DNA of 64,000 nt from Thalassotalea euphylliae (GTDB lineage Bacteria > Pseudomonadota > Gammaproteobacteria > Enterobacterales > Alteromonadaceae): the NCBI RefSeq assembly GCF_003390395.1, contig NZ_QUOV01000001.1, positions 2,294,001 to 2,358,000 on the forward strand. Reading direction: 5' to 3'. How positions within the stretch are numbered: position 1 is the first letter of the stretch; each line of letters opens with the position of its first letter. The position numbers were made by a program, and so were the translations under genes. The notes under the pieces were generated by a model. That model was not told the DNA's origin. It was given only the letters and a program-made list of their open reading frames with translations, and did no database searches. Below, in pieces: positions 40,049-50,626 of the stretch.

Positions 40049-40933
40049 CTAAATACTTTGGATCTGTTTATTTAAAAACTCCATAAAGTCATCCGCCGCA
40101 ACGGATAGTCGCCTGTTTTCTAAATGCAACATACTGACATTGAACGACAAACGCGGCTCAAAAGGTGCATAAGCCACATCATCCATGGCATTGCCGTAGG
40201 CTGTGTATTTATCTACAACACACACGCCAGCACCATTGGCAACCATGCGCGCAGCAATAAAGTATGTTTGTACTTTGATGGTGGATTGTAGCTTGATGTT
40301 TTCTTTCATCATTCGCGTCCAGAGCTGATCACCCAGCGGACCACTGTCGCTAATATCAATAAATGGTAAGTCTTTTAAATCAGTTAAGTTTAGCGATGTT
40401 GGCTCTGACGGAAACAGTGATTTGGGATACATAACAACGAGCTCAGATTGATCGCATACCGTTTCAACCACACCCGCCATCGCCGTTGGCGAGAATACCA
40501 CGGCAATATCACACTTGTGCTCGTAAAGTGACTGCATCACTTCATCGTTGTGCACTGTCTGCACCTGAAAATTTACTTTTGGGTGTGCTTGCTGAAAATT
40601 AGCAATAGCGACTGGCAACACGTCAAACCCTAAGGCTGGCGTTACTGCGATACTAATATTGCCATATTCAGACTTTTTAATATTTTCAGCGGTATTGTTG
40701 ATTGAACGCATCTGCTGATAAATTTTATCTGCTTCATCAAACAACATTTCCGCTTCATTGGTTGGAATGAGTCGGCCTTTAACACGTTCAAACAATTGGA
40801 AGCCAAGTTGCATTTCAGCGTGCGCTAGCACCTTACTCACCGAAGGCTGGGAAACGTGCAATATTTTCGCTGCATTTGTGATAGAGCCAGTTGAATAAAT
40901 GGCATGAAACACCTCAATATGTCTAAGTCTCAT
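40049..40933 (-). CDS. LysR-family regulator, probable D-glutamate catabolism activator
   Basis: 294 residues: N-terminal LysR winged HTH (MRLRHIEVFHAIYSTGSITNAAKILHVSQPSVSKVLAHAE), then a periplasmic-binding-protein-like sensor domain (about 90-290). It is on the same strand as dgcN-dgcA, between them and the antiporter gene. In marine D-Glu catabolic clusters a LysR protein (DgcR) senses D-glutamate, so this is its likely role; I infer that from position. Confidence 0.92.
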   Translation of the reverse strand: MRLRHIEVFHAIYSTGSITNAAKILHVSQPSVSKVLAHAEMQLGFQLFERVKGRLIPTNEAEMLFDEADKIYQQMRSINNTAENIKKSEYGNISIAVTPALGFDVLPVAIANFQQAHPKVNFQVQTVHNDEVMQSLYEHKCDIAVVFSPTAMAGVVETVCDQSELVVMYPKSLFPSEPTSLNLTDLKDLPFIDISDSGPLGDQLWTRMMKENIKLQSTIKVQTYFIAARMVANGAGVCVVDKYTAYGNAMDDVAYAPFEPRLSFNVSMLHLENRRLSVAADDFMEFLNKQIQSI

Positions 40934-41041
40934 TTATTCTCCTCCACGATTTATGTTTTTCATCTAAGTTATTCTTGTTTTCTTGTTGTCTTTTACTCTG
41001 TATTTTTGGGTGACTTTGCCTGAATGACCATAGTTCACATA

Positions 41042-42790
41042 CTAGGCTGCAAATCCAATAACACATAAGGTCCAAAGCAGTGCTGCCGTAGCTGCAGCAA
41101 AACTAGCCGGTACAATTTGCGATTTTACATGGTCCATTAAGTCACAGCCCGTGGTCATCGCGCTTAATATGGTGGTATCTGAAATTGGCGAACATTGGTC
41201 ACCATAAATACTACCGTTTAGCACGGTGGCGAAACAAATCATCAAATAAATTTCTGGATTTGCCAGCATTTGGTGCTCGCCAATAGCCCACGCCAGCGGC
41301 ATCGCCAGTGGAAACGCGATGGCATAGGTTCCCCAGCTTGTGCCCGTAGAAAACGCGATCACCATGGTCATTAATTGCAAGGTAATAGGCAATGCCCAAT
41401 ACGGTAGTTGTTCACCTAACAATGAAACAAGATATAAACCGCCACCAATCTCTTTGCTGATAAAGCCAATGATCACCGCCATCATTAAAATAACAGAGGC
41501 AAAGACGACACTTTTTAAGCCCAGATTTAGCCCGTCCATCACGTTTTTAAGACTCATACCTTTTGCAAGGGCAATACCTATCGCTAACATTAATGCCGCG
41601 CCAAATGCCCAATTCACTTTTGGTGAGCCCAGCAAAATGAAGGTGAAAACCGCAATACCGATTAATGCGACCAGCGGGAAAATAAATTCAAAATGGTGAG
41701 AGTGATAACCTTCCGGCACTACCCTGCTTTGCAATTCCTTCGCACTTAGCGGCTGAGCATTGGGCGCATCTAATTGCCCTGTGGTGTTCGCTCTGTGGTG
41801 CGCTTCGCGTATTCTTCGACCTGAAAAAGTCGTGATGTTTAAGCTTAATAACAAGGTACCGACGACGGCTAAAATGCCATAGAAACTAAATGGAATACTG
41901 CTGAAAAAGAAATCGAGACGATCAGCTTCTGTTGCTAAAAACGCAACCCCAGGTACAAAAATAAGCGCCTGTACATAAGCTGGCCACGCATTGAATGCTA
42001 ACACAGCAGCAATAGGTGAAGCCGTTGAGTCAACGATATAACTCATTTCCTCATGGCTGACTTTTGCTCTATCCGCTAGCGGCCTGACTGTTGTCCCCAC
42101 TAACACAGTGCTCATGGTGCCCCCTTGGAAAAACAAGACACCTAAACACCAAGAAACTAATTTAGCCGATCGTTGCCCGCGCACGAACCTGCGTGTCATC
42201 ATATCGGCAAAAGCTTGGGCTGCACCAGTTTTCGCCCATACACCAAGTAAACCGCCCAGTAACCACAAATACAGCAGTAATAGCGCTGCACTGCCTTCTT
42301 TAGCAAGTTGCGGAATTATCACGCTGTCAGTTATATCGTATTCACCAAGCATTAGCGCGCCAGTAACGATACCAGTAAACAACGCACTTAACGGCTCTTT
42401 CGTAATTAAACAAAGTGAAACAGTGATCAGCGCCGGCAACAACGACCAAACGCCAAAATGAAATGCTGGCTTCAGCTGTTTAATCGTCCCTTGTTCATCA
42501 ATCACCCATTGCTGACTTAATGCCGGCTCGTCAACATTGTTGAGTGTTGCCTGATTAAGCGCTGACTCTTGATAGGGAACAACATCTTCAATAATGACCT
42601 CTTTACCGCGATAGATATAGGCATTATCACCATCATTGGTTTGGTAAACTTCATATACGAGCGACTGTTCGAGCCAAGTTTTAGGAACATACTGGCTGAC
42701 ATAAACCGCAGAAAATAAACCAAATATAACCACCAATAGCGCTAATTTGTTATAATTTTTCACATGCATTCTCGCTGATTTTAGCCGCAA
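41042..42790 (-). CDS. NhaC-family Na+/H+ antiporter-like transporter
   Basis: 582 residues, about 12-13 TM helices. An unusual N-terminal extension (1-110) has one TM helix (about 13-33) and a polar domain before the NhaC core ([41 protein letters not shown]). Core motifs: [66 protein letters not shown] and [19 protein letters not shown]. Such proteins exchange Na+ for H+ or for organic acids. In this cluster it may import an amino or organic acid; substrate unknown. Confidence 0.9.
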   Translation of the reverse strand: MRLKSARMHVKNYNKLALLVVIFGLFSAVYVSQYVPKTWLEQSLVYEVYQTNDGDNAYIYRGKEVIIEDVVPYQESALNQATLNNVDEPALSQQWVIDEQGTIKQLKPAFHFGVWSLLPALITVSLCLITKEPLSALFTGIVTGALMLGEYDITDSVIIPQLAKEGSAALLLLYLWLLGGLLGVWAKTGAAQAFADMMTRRFVRGQRSAKLVSWCLGVLFFQGGTMSTVLVGTTVRPLADRAKVSHEEMSYIVDSTASPIAAVLAFNAWPAYVQALIFVPGVAFLATEADRLDFFFSSIPFSFYGILAVVGTLLLSLNITTFSGRRIREAHHRANTTGQLDAPNAQPLSAKELQSRVVPEGYHSHHFEFIFPLVALIGIAVFTFILLGSPKVNWAFGAALMLAIGIALAKGMSLKNVMDGLNLGLKSVVFASVILMMAVIIGFISKEIGGGLYLVSLLGEQLPYWALPITLQLMTMVIAFSTGTSWGTYAIAFPLAMPLAWAIGEHQMLANPEIYLMICFATVLNGSIYGDQCSPISDTTILSAMTTGCDLMDHVKSQIVPASFAAATAALLWTLCVIGFAA

Positions 42791-43199
42791 TGATGCATCT
42801 GCAATGCACCTGCGTTTTAGATGTTATTTTAACGGTAGCAATTATTTTCCCTGACGTGATGTAGCGAAACAAAGCCAACCTATAACTTTAGGTTATAGGT
42901 TAATGTTCAACAGTCAATTGTTAATTCAGCTAATTTTGACCAAGGTTAGAGTTAAGTGCAGTTAGCTAATGTGCTTGCCTGCTTCAGTTGTAAAGAGCCG
43001 CAGCAAAAGAGCTTTATCCAAAAAGCGTTAGCAACCGAAACAGTAACATTAGTTATTAGCAAGAATTCGTTACAACCTTAGCTAGCAATCATGATTAATT
43101 ATCAGGTTTGCTATGCTAAAAATTCATATTCGTTAGCCGATAATCTTATGACGGCTAACGAAATATTAAACAAATCAATTAATAAAGAAGCCAATTGCC
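42791..43199. other. Divergent intergenic region (antiporter / M14 peptidase)
   Basis: About 410 bp holding both promoters. A direct repeat-rich stretch TAGGTTATAGGTTAA is present near 42887. No ORF, RNA gene or terminator recognised. Confidence 0.4.
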
Positions 43200-44351
43200 A
43201 TGTACAAATTTGTGACTTCAACAGTACTATCATTATTCGCAGCAAGCAGTTTCGCTTGCCAATCTGACAACATTCAGTTGCTTAACAACTTTTCAAATGC
43301 AACGTCTGCATCATTAATGCAGAATTGTGAAATCGACGAAAGCAACAACCAAATTAACGTCAAACTACTGCCTGAAAACAAACCGATTAATAATAGCCCT
43401 TGGTACGCTTTTCAACTTGTTAGCAAAGAGCCAAGAACAGTAACTCTGACCTTAACCGTTAACGATGGTGATCATCGTTACCTACCGAAAGTCAGTAGAG
43501 ATGGTAAAAACTGGCAGCAAGTCGACTACAAAATTGTTGAAGACAAAATGCACGTTGAGCTAGCCATTGATACAAAAACTACGTGGATCGCCGGACAAGA
43601 GCTGATCACCAATAAAGACTACATTGATTGGGGTAAGAAGCTAAGCGAGTTTGAATTTATTGATCACAATGTGATTGGTCGCTCAGTAAACGGTAAACCA
43701 ATTTACCAAGTCATCACCAATCAACCGAGCGTAAAACAGTGGTTGGTTGTGCTTGGTCGCCAACACCCACCTGAAGTAACTGGTGCCATTGCACTATTCC
43801 CGTTTGTCGACACACTATTAGGTAATAGCGAATTAGCACGCTATTTTCGCCAAAACTACAATATCGTTGTTGTGCCAAACATGAACCCAGATGGTGTAGA
43901 ACTCGGTTACTGGCGTCATAACGCTAACGGTGTTGATTTAAACCGTGACTGGAACAAATTCAAGCAACCAGAAGTTATTGCGGTTGATAAGTTGCTAACC
44001 GACTTAGTAGCGAAAGGTCATAAAATTTCAATGGCGGTTGATTTCCACTCTACCCACAAAGACATTTTTTACACCATGCCTAACGACTATGGCGTACAAC
44101 AACGCTATTTGGTTAATAACTGGTTGAACAAACTTGATAAACAGTATCCAGAGTTTAACGTTATCCAAAAACCAGGTAACAACCCGCAAATGGGTGTATT
44201 CAAACAGTATGTTGCTGACAAGTTCGACGTTCACGCTATCACGTACGAGATGGGCGATAACACTGACCGCAAATTCATTCACAAACTGGCCAAAGATGCA
44301 GCAAATACCTTAATGCAAACGATGCTTAAGGATAACGACCAGCTACGTTAA
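43200..44351 (+). CDS. Secreted M14-family zinc carboxypeptidase
   Basis: 383 residues. Signal peptide (1-19, ending SSFA), an N-terminal beta-sandwich of the cytosolic-carboxypeptidase type (about 25-140), then the M14 catalytic domain: His189-Pro-Pro-Glu192 and His283 (DFHSTH) as zinc ligands, LNRDW with the substrate-carboxylate Arg, and Glu350 in TYEMGD as general base. It trims C-terminal residues from peptides, possibly acidic or murein-derived ones. Upstream of a D-aminoacylase gene on the same strand, in a D-amino-acid neighbourhood. Confidence 0.92.
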   Translation: MYKFVTSTVLSLFAASSFACQSDNIQLLNNFSNATSASLMQNCEIDESNNQINVKLLPENKPINNSPWYAFQLVSKEPRTVTLTLTVNDGDHRYLPKVSRDGKNWQQVDYKIVEDKMHVELAIDTKTTWIAGQELITNKDYIDWGKKLSEFEFIDHNVIGRSVNGKPIYQVITNQPSVKQWLVVLGRQHPPEVTGAIALFPFVDTLLGNSELARYFRQNYNIVVVPNMNPDGVELGYWRHNANGVDLNRDWNKFKQPEVIAVDKLLTDLVAKGHKISMAVDFHSTHKDIFYTMPNDYGVQQRYLVNNWLNKLDKQYPEFNVIQKPGNNPQMGVFKQYVADKFDVHAITYEMGDNTDRKFIHKLAKDAANTLMQTMLKDNDQLR

Positions 44352-44524
44352 TTGATGCTGAATGAAATGAATCTTTAGTGACTACTGCAATGGTAATTAT
44401 TAAAGCTGTAGCACAATTAACTTATCTCAGCGGCGTCAGATGAAAAAATCTCGTTTGATGCCGCACAGCACCTACGAATCAAACATCAGCGAAAACGATA
44501 AACTACAACGATAAGCTACAAAAA

Positions 44525-46108
44525 ATGGCAAAACATAACTTCAAAAAGCTAACCAGTGCTATGGCATTAGCACTTGCGGCAATCACATCAGGCTGTTCGA
44601 ACCAAGTATCACCGCAAGTTGATACCCTAATCATTAATGGCGACGTTTATTTAGGTGATGGCAGCGGCGCGCAATCACTCGATATTGGTATCTGTCAGCA
44701 AGTTATCTGTGCTATATCGCCTAGTGGTAGTCAGCAATATCAGGCAACGCGCATAATTGATGCGAGTGGTCATGTTGTTAGCCCTGGTTTTATTGACCCT
44801 CATACACATACGCTCGCCGAGCTTGAAAGCCAAGACAAAAACGCCAATGTTAATTACCTAATGCAAGGGGTGACAACTGTCATTAATGGCAATGATGGTG
44901 GCAGCCCAATTGATATTGCTAAAACTGCAAAAACATTAGAGACAAACGGTATCGGCACAAATGTCGCTTTTTTCATAGGCCACAATAGCGTTCGTACCGC
45001 CGTTATGGGTCGCGAAAACCGTTATTCTTCAGACCAAGAAATTGCGCAAATGGTCGGCATTGTCGACAAAGCAATGCAAGACGGTGCGCTTGGCTTGTCG
45101 TCAGGCTTATATTACGTACCTGGCAGCTATGCAAAAACAGAAGAAGTGATTGCTTTGGCTAAAGCGGCCTCGGCCTATGGTGGCATTTATGACACGCATT
45201 TAAGAGATGAAAGCACCTTTAACATTGGCTTTGCAAATGCAGTTGATGAAGCGATTAACATTGCCAAAGATGCTGATATTCATTTGCACATTGCCCATAT
45301 CAAAGCCTTGGGAGTGGATGTTTGGGGTGAAAGCACCCCCGTTATCAAGCAAATTGAACAAGCTCAGCAGCAAGGTGTCAGTATTAGTGCAGACCAATAC
45401 CCTTGGCTAGCGTCAGGCACGAATATTCGCAGTGCTATTATGCCTAAGTGGGCATTGGCTGGTAATCAAATCGCCTTCTTTCATCGCCTAAAAGATAAAG
45501 ATTTATTACCGCGTATTCGCACAGAAATTGCCGAAAATATTCGCCGTCGTGGTGGTGCCAATGCCCTACTTATCACAGAGTTTCACAGTAGACCTAATTT
45601 AGTAGGTAAAACACTCGAAGAAATTGCCAGCGAAAAAGGTAAAACACCTGTTGATACCGCCATTGATTTGGTACAACTTGGCCGCATTCGAGTAGCTTCT
45701 TTTAATATGTCGCCAAACGATTTGAATAAATTTGTTGTTCAACCATGGGTTGTTACCTCTTCTGATGGCACCAATGGTCACCCAAGAAAATATGGTAGCT
45801 TTCCTAAAAAGTATCAAGATATGGTGATTGATAAAAAACTCTTATCAATTGAAGACTTTATCATCAAAAGTGCAAGCCAAACCGCAGACATTTTAGGACT
45901 AAAAGATCGCGGTAAGTTAGAAAAAGGCTTAGCGGCAGATATTATTGTCTGGGACGCGAATACGTTCAAAAGCAATGCAACCTTCCAAAAATGGAATGTT
46001 TTAGCCTCTGGCGTTGATACGGTATTAGTCAATGGGCAAGTTGTCGTGGAAAATGGTGAGTACAACCAAAAACTAGCAGGTCAATACGTTAGAAAATCGG
46101 CAAATTGA
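44525..46108 (+). CDS. N-acyl-D-amino-acid deacylase (D-aminoacylase), lipoprotein
   Basis: 527 residues, longer than soluble D-aminoacylases (about 480) because of a lipoprotein leader (AAITSGC, Cys24). Amidohydrolase features: PGFIDPHTHTLAELE (HxH metal ligands), DTHLRDES, LHIAHIKALG and the family-typical SSDGTNGHPRKYGSFPKKY. It releases free D-amino acids from N-acyl-D-amino acids in the periplasm. This fits with the DgcN/DgcA pathway that consumes D-glutamate. A strong terminator follows. Confidence 0.92.
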   Translation: MAKHNFKKLTSAMALALAAITSGCSNQVSPQVDTLIINGDVYLGDGSGAQSLDIGICQQVICAISPSGSQQYQATRIIDASGHVVSPGFIDPHTHTLAELESQDKNANVNYLMQGVTTVINGNDGGSPIDIAKTAKTLETNGIGTNVAFFIGHNSVRTAVMGRENRYSSDQEIAQMVGIVDKAMQDGALGLSSGLYYVPGSYAKTEEVIALAKAASAYGGIYDTHLRDESTFNIGFANAVDEAINIAKDADIHLHIAHIKALGVDVWGESTPVIKQIEQAQQQGVSISADQYPWLASGTNIRSAIMPKWALAGNQIAFFHRLKDKDLLPRIRTEIAENIRRRGGANALLITEFHSRPNLVGKTLEEIASEKGKTPVDTAIDLVQLGRIRVASFNMSPNDLNKFVVQPWVVTSSDGTNGHPRKYGSFPKKYQDMVIDKKLLSIEDFIIKSASQTADILGLKDRGKLEKGLAADIIVWDANTFKSNATFQKWNVLASGVDTVLVNGQVVVENGEYNQKLAGQYVRKSAN

Positions 46109-46175
46109 TATACGTGTTGTTATGCATTATTGGGCTTTAGGCTGACGCATTAGCAAGACTTAGTGAACGAAATAA

Positions 46176-46212
46176 AAAAAGGCAGGCTATCATATTGATA
46201 ACCTGCCTTTTT
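46176..46212. terminator. Rho-independent terminator after the D-aminoacylase gene
   Basis: AAAAAGGCAGG-C-TATCA / TGATA-A-CCTGCCTTTTT, a long stem with A- and T-runs on both sides, so it can act in both directions. It serves the D-aminoacylase gene and perhaps the small leftward gene at 46297. Confidence 0.88.
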
Positions 46213-46296
46213 ATTGGGAGTCTAATTATAAATTCACGTAGCCAGTAAATGTCTTATTCAGCGAGCATTACTTTAAATAGCTTAAAATTCTAGCGA

Positions 46297-46488
46297 CTAG
46301 TTATAGCCCAACACATATTCCTGTGCTTGCCCGCCAAGAAACTGTACCTGATACTTGCGTGTTAAATCTTGTTTAACGACTTTAGACTTAGCAGATACTA
46401 CCTTAGGTAGTTGCTGTAAAGTTTCATTAATTTGATTAACAATAGTTTCTACACCAGTGTTGTTGGTTGACGGTTGTTGTTGAGCCAT
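46297..46488 (-). CDS. Small hypothetical protein
   Basis: 63 residues; AGGAAA ribosome site just before ATG. Gln-rich start (MAQQQPSTNN), an amphipathic helix (VETIVNQINETLQQLPKVVSAK) and a short strand-rich end (KYQVQFLGGQAQEYVLGYN). No family recognised. It has its own spacing and terminator, so it is probably a real gene. Confidence 0.55.
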   Translation of the reverse strand: MAQQQPSTNNTGVETIVNQINETLQQLPKVVSAKSKVVKQDLTRKYQVQFLGGQAQEYVLGYN

Positions 46489-46791
46489 GATATTTCCTGC
46501 CGTATGCGCTTAGTTCAAGTGTAATATGCAATAAATCTGCAACATTTAAAATGCACATAAATTAGCCAAACCATAACGTAAAGTTATGGCTACAAATTTA
46601 ATTACACTGATTTACGCTAAAGATTGACAACCCGTTATCCAGGTAGATTTATAGTACTCAGCTAAATAACGAACTTACCCTACTATTGTGTTAAAGTACG
46701 GCAATAACTAAAAAGCCGATGCCCAACCGCGAATTCTTTCGCCAAATCAAAAGACAACGGCGAATAACTAAACAAAAACGATATTAACTAT
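46489..46791. other. Intergenic region before sbcB
   Basis: About 300 bp with divergent promoters for the small protein and sbcB. No ORF, hairpin or RNA gene recognised. Confidence 0.4.
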
Positions 46792-48237
46792 ATGAATAAC
46801 CAGCCGACCATTCTATGGTACGACTTTGAAAGTTGGGGCATTAGCCCAAAGTACGACAAACTATCCCAATTTGCAGGTATCCGCACCGATTTTGACTTGA
46901 ACATAGTCGGTGAGCCAATCATGTTCTATTGCCAACCTCCTGCAGATTACCTACCGAACCCCGAAGCTGCATTAGTCACCGGAATTACGCCTCAAAAAGC
47001 GATGTCTGAAGGGCTACCTGAAGCTGAATTCGCTGATCGCATTCACGCCCTATTCTCAGCACCAAATACCTGTGTAGCTGGCTATAACAATATTCGCTTC
47101 GACGATGAAATGACCCGCTATCTGCTCTATCGTAATTTTTACGACCCTTATGCTCGTGAGTGGCAAAATGGTAACAGTCGCTGGGATATCATTGATATGG
47201 TTCGCGCTTGTTATGCATTGCGTCCAGAGGGCATTGAATGGCCCAAAGTTACAGACGAAGAAACAGGAGAAGAGCGCGTCAGCTTTCGCTTAGAACTATT
47301 AACCGCCGCTAATGGTATCAGTCATGAAGCTGCACATGACGCAATGAGCGACGTATACGCCACAATTGCCATGGCCAAGCTTATTAAAGAAAAACAGCCT
47401 AAGCTATACCACTTTTTGTTTGGTCTGCGTAATAAAAAACAAGTGGCCGAGCTGATTGATGTGTATAACATGACCCCAGTTGTACACACCTCAAGCAAGA
47501 TTTCATCACAGCACGGTTGTACTAGCTGGTTTGCCCCATTGGCTTACCACCCAACCAATAAAAATGCGATTATTGCAATAGATTTAGCGCGTGATCCACA
47601 GCCACTATTTGACTTAAGTGCTCAGCAGATCAAAGAAAGACTGTATACACGCTATAGTGATTTAGCTGAAGACGAACTGCCGATCCCGCTTAAACTGATT
47701 CACATCAACAAATGTCCTGTGATAGCGCCAGCGAAAACACTCTTGCCGGAAAATGCAGCGCGATTAGCCATACCACGCGAGCAGTGCTTAGCGAACCTAA
47801 GCAAGTTAAAAGAACACCGCGAGATAATCGATAAGCTTAATGATGTTTTTGCGCCCGACTATGATGAAAGTGAACAAATAGATGCGGAACACGCGTTATA
47901 TGGCGGTGCTTTTTTCTCTGAAGCCGATAAAGCGCAGATGGCAGTTTTACATGGCCTCACACCTGAGCAACTGGCTCAGCATCAATTTGAATTTCAAGAT
48001 GAGCGTTTGCCCGTTATGCTGTTTCGCTATCGCGCGAGAAACTACCCATACACGCTTTCAGCAGCGGAAAAACAAAAGTGGCAGCAATACTGCCAAGACA
48101 AAATTCAATTTGGTGGTAAAGGCATACTCAGTGCCGATGAATTTATGATCCGGTTAGAAAACTTAGCGCATGAGCACGAAGACAACGCTGGAAAGATGTC
48201 AGTGTTAAAAGCACTTTATCAATATTTACAGCAGTAA
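46792..48237 (+). CDS. sbcB: Exodeoxyribonuclease I
   Basis: 481 residues (E. coli ExoI 475). DEDDh exonuclease domain: ILWYDFESWG (Asp11, Glu13), YNNIRFDDEMTRYLLYRNFYDPYAREW, and HDAMSDVYATI (His182, Asp187). The SH3-like and C-terminal helical domains follow. It degrades single-stranded DNA 3' to 5' and acts in mismatch repair and recombination. Stand-alone gene. Confidence 0.96.
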   Translation: MNNQPTILWYDFESWGISPKYDKLSQFAGIRTDFDLNIVGEPIMFYCQPPADYLPNPEAALVTGITPQKAMSEGLPEAEFADRIHALFSAPNTCVAGYNNIRFDDEMTRYLLYRNFYDPYAREWQNGNSRWDIIDMVRACYALRPEGIEWPKVTDEETGEERVSFRLELLTAANGISHEAAHDAMSDVYATIAMAKLIKEKQPKLYHFLFGLRNKKQVAELIDVYNMTPVVHTSSKISSQHGCTSWFAPLAYHPTNKNAIIAIDLARDPQPLFDLSAQQIKERLYTRYSDLAEDELPIPLKLIHINKCPVIAPAKTLLPENAARLAIPREQCLANLSKLKEHREIIDKLNDVFAPDYDESEQIDAEHALYGGAFFSEADKAQMAVLHGLTPEQLAQHQFEFQDERLPVMLFRYRARNYPYTLSAAEKQKWQQYCQDKIQFGGKGILSADEFMIRLENLAHEHEDNAGKMSVLKALYQYLQQ

Positions 48238-48435
48238 ACTTGGTAAACAATAGCGGGTTTTAACTTATTTTCATTAGATTCCCTCTATATATGTATTAAA
48301 AGTGATAGCTGAGTATGATGAGTAATCGCTCAGCTATTTTCTCCTCTATTTACGATATCATTCCACTTGCTTAATTTTGCCGTTTTCAGCGAGTAGATTT
48401 TCAATAGCATGCCTTCTTATGGCGTTAAAGCATCG

Positions 48436-49302
48436 TTATTTTTTATAACGCGATATCAAACTCGATGTATCCCAACGATTACCACCAACCCGTTGAATTT
48501 CTTTATAAAAACCATCAACCATTTTGGTCATTGGCAATTGTGTGCCATTTTTCTTTGCTTCAGCAAAAGCGATTGATAAATCTTTACGCATCCAATCAAC
48601 CGCAAAGCCAAAATCGTATTCGCCCGCAAACATCGTTTTGTAGCGATTTTCCATTTGCCATGAGCCTGCAGCTCCTTTTGAAATAGTCTCAACCAGCAAG
48701 TCTGGATCTAAGCCAGCATTTTCAGCAAAAGTGAAAGCTTCAGCAAGCCCCTGAACAACACCAGCGATACAAATTTGATTAACCATTTTCGCTAGCTGTC
48801 CACTTCCTACTTCACCCATTAATTGCGTGAACCGTGAGTATGTAGCCATAAAAGGCTTCGCTGTTTGATAAGTTGCCTGATCGCCCCCTAACATCACAGT
48901 CAACACACCATTGTCTGCGCCAGCTTGACCACCTGAGACAGGTGCATCTAGAAAGCCTACATCTTGCGTTTGCGCTTGCTGCGCTAATTCTCTAGCTAGC
49001 TCTGCTGATGCGGTTGTATGATCAACTAAAATTGAGCCCGCTGACATGCCAGCTAAAGCACCATCATCACCTAAACAAACTGAGCGAACATCATCATCGT
49101 TTCCAACACACGTTAAAACAATGTCACAGCCAGTTGCTGCTTGTTTAGGCGTCGTAAAGCATGCTCCGCCAAATTCCTTAACCCACTGCTCAGCTTTGGA
49201 ATGAGTACGGTTGTATACATTTACTTGATGGCCTGCTTTTGCTAAGTGACCAGCCATCGGATACCCCATAACCCCTAAGCCAATAAATGCTACATTTGCC
49301 AT
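48436..49302 (-). CDS. Beta-hydroxyacid dehydrogenase (GarR / 3-hydroxyisobutyrate dehydrogenase family)
   Basis: 288 residues. N-terminal Rossmann fold VAFIGLGVMGYPMAGHLAKAGHQVNVYNRT (NAD(P) loop), substrate loop FLDAPVSGGQAGADNGVLTVMLGG and catalytic Lys in GSGQLAKMVNQICIAGVVQGLAEA. The family reduces tartronate or succinate semialdehyde, or oxidises hydroxyisobutyrate, and the exact substrate cannot be read here. Monocistronic. Confidence 0.92.
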   Translation of the reverse strand: MANVAFIGLGVMGYPMAGHLAKAGHQVNVYNRTHSKAEQWVKEFGGACFTTPKQAATGCDIVLTCVGNDDDVRSVCLGDDGALAGMSAGSILVDHTTASAELARELAQQAQTQDVGFLDAPVSGGQAGADNGVLTVMLGGDQATYQTAKPFMATYSRFTQLMGEVGSGQLAKMVNQICIAGVVQGLAEAFTFAENAGLDPDLLVETISKGAAGSWQMENRYKTMFAGEYDFGFAVDWMRKDLSIAFAEAKKNGTQLPMTKMVDGFYKEIQRVGGNRWDTSSLISRYKK

Positions 49303-49586
49303 GCTCTCTCCTAATTAAAAATGATCAAACTAATATCAAACGCTAACAATCAATTATCGATAACTACGTTTGCTATGTCAGTGTTATATCAACCAGTATA
49401 TTACTGAAAATTAAGCCGTATTAGTATCAATCTATTCAATAAATACGGGTGAACTCAAAGGGTACAACTCACCAAAAATAAATTTATTTTTTTAACCATA
49501 CAAAGTGAACTTTATTATTTATATTGCGTACAACTTAATCATGCACAACAATGTTAACAAGTTACTACTTTTAAAAAGGAAATAAT

Positions 49587-50069
49587 ATGTCGTCTTCTGT
49601 ATATGACTACAACGCCCAAGACTATCGTGGTGAAAACGTATCGCTTAAAACATATGAAGGTAAGGTTCTACTGATTGTAAACACGGCAAGTGCTTGTGGA
49701 TTTACGCCACAGTATGAAGGTTTGCAAGATCTTTACGAAAAATATAAAGATGAGGGTTTAGAAATTCTGGCATTCCCTTGTAATCAATTTAAAGAGCAAG
49801 AAAAAGGCAGTAACGAAGAGATAAAATCATTCTGCGATTTACACTTTAATATTCAGTTTCCTTTGTTTGCCAAAATTGATGTCAATGGCGACAACGCTCA
49901 CCCACTTTACAAGCATCTAAAGCAAGAGGCTCCTGGTATTTTAGGTAGCCAAGGTATCAAATGGAATTTCACGAAATTTTTAGTTGGCCGCGATGGCAAA
50001 GTTATTCAGCGTTATTCAACCATGACTAAACCCAAAGCCATAGAGCCAGCGATAAAGGCCCTGCTTTAG
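49587..50069 (+). CDS. Glutathione/thioredoxin peroxidase (GPx family, Cys type)
   Basis: 160 residues: VNTASACGFTPQYEGLQDLY with peroxidatic Cys37, LAFPCNQFKEQEKG with a second Cys that can resolve it, and KWNFTKFLVGRDG (Trp/Asn of the catalytic tetrad). It reduces hydroperoxides in the cytoplasm. The MarR/OhrR-type regulator 19 bp downstream suggests induction by organic peroxides. Confidence 0.95.
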   Translation: MSSSVYDYNAQDYRGENVSLKTYEGKVLLIVNTASACGFTPQYEGLQDLYEKYKDEGLEILAFPCNQFKEQEKGSNEEIKSFCDLHFNIQFPLFAKIDVNGDNAHPLYKHLKQEAPGILGSQGIKWNFTKFLVGRDGKVIQRYSTMTKPKAIEPAIKALL

Positions 50070-50088
50070 TCTGCAGACGAAAAAAGTA

Positions 50089-50529
50089 ATGAGTGACAAC
50101 TTAAAACTAGAAAAACAGCTTTGTTTTCGGCTGTACAGCTTGAATAAAACCATCACTAAGCTCTACAGCCCATTGCTAAAAGCACTGGGGCTTACCTATC
50201 CGCAGTATTTAGTGATGTTGGTAATGTGGCAAGCCAAGCAAAGTGTGCCAATTAAAACGCTTTGTCAGCAACTAGAACTAGACACGGGAACTTTGTCGCC
50301 CTTGTTAAAGCGAATGGAACAAGCCAACCTGCTTGTTAGAACGCGAAGTGAACAAGATGAGCGCTCCGTGCACATTAACCTCACCAAAAAGGGTAAGCAG
50401 CTAAAACAACAAGCCGCGCAAATACCAGAAACTATGTTTTCACTAACTGGCTTGTCGATAGAAGAAGTGGTGAATTTACAACAAACGCTCGACAAGGCGT
50501 TAAACAACACAAAAGCACAGCTAGGTTAA
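50089..50529 (+). CDS. MarR-family organic-peroxide sensor (OhrR-like)
   Basis: 146 residues. LEKQLCFRLYSLNKTITKLYSPLLKALGLTYPQYLVMLVMW is characteristic of OhrR, with Cys12 at the position of the peroxide-sensing cysteine. Winged HTH (IKTLCQQLELDTGTLSPLLKRMEQANLLVRTRSEQDERSVHINLTKKG). It follows the GPx gene in one operon and probably represses it until oxidised. Confidence 0.9.
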   Translation: MSDNLKLEKQLCFRLYSLNKTITKLYSPLLKALGLTYPQYLVMLVMWQAKQSVPIKTLCQQLELDTGTLSPLLKRMEQANLLVRTRSEQDERSVHINLTKKGKQLKQQAAQIPETMFSLTGLSIEEVVNLQQTLDKALNNTKAQLG

Positions 50530-50626
50530 TACTTGCAATAAATGCGTAAAGCACCTAGCGCACTTTTGTATGTTTCATTTGCCAATAACAATCAAAAGCT
50601 AAACCAGTAGAACTAAGCCAGTAACG

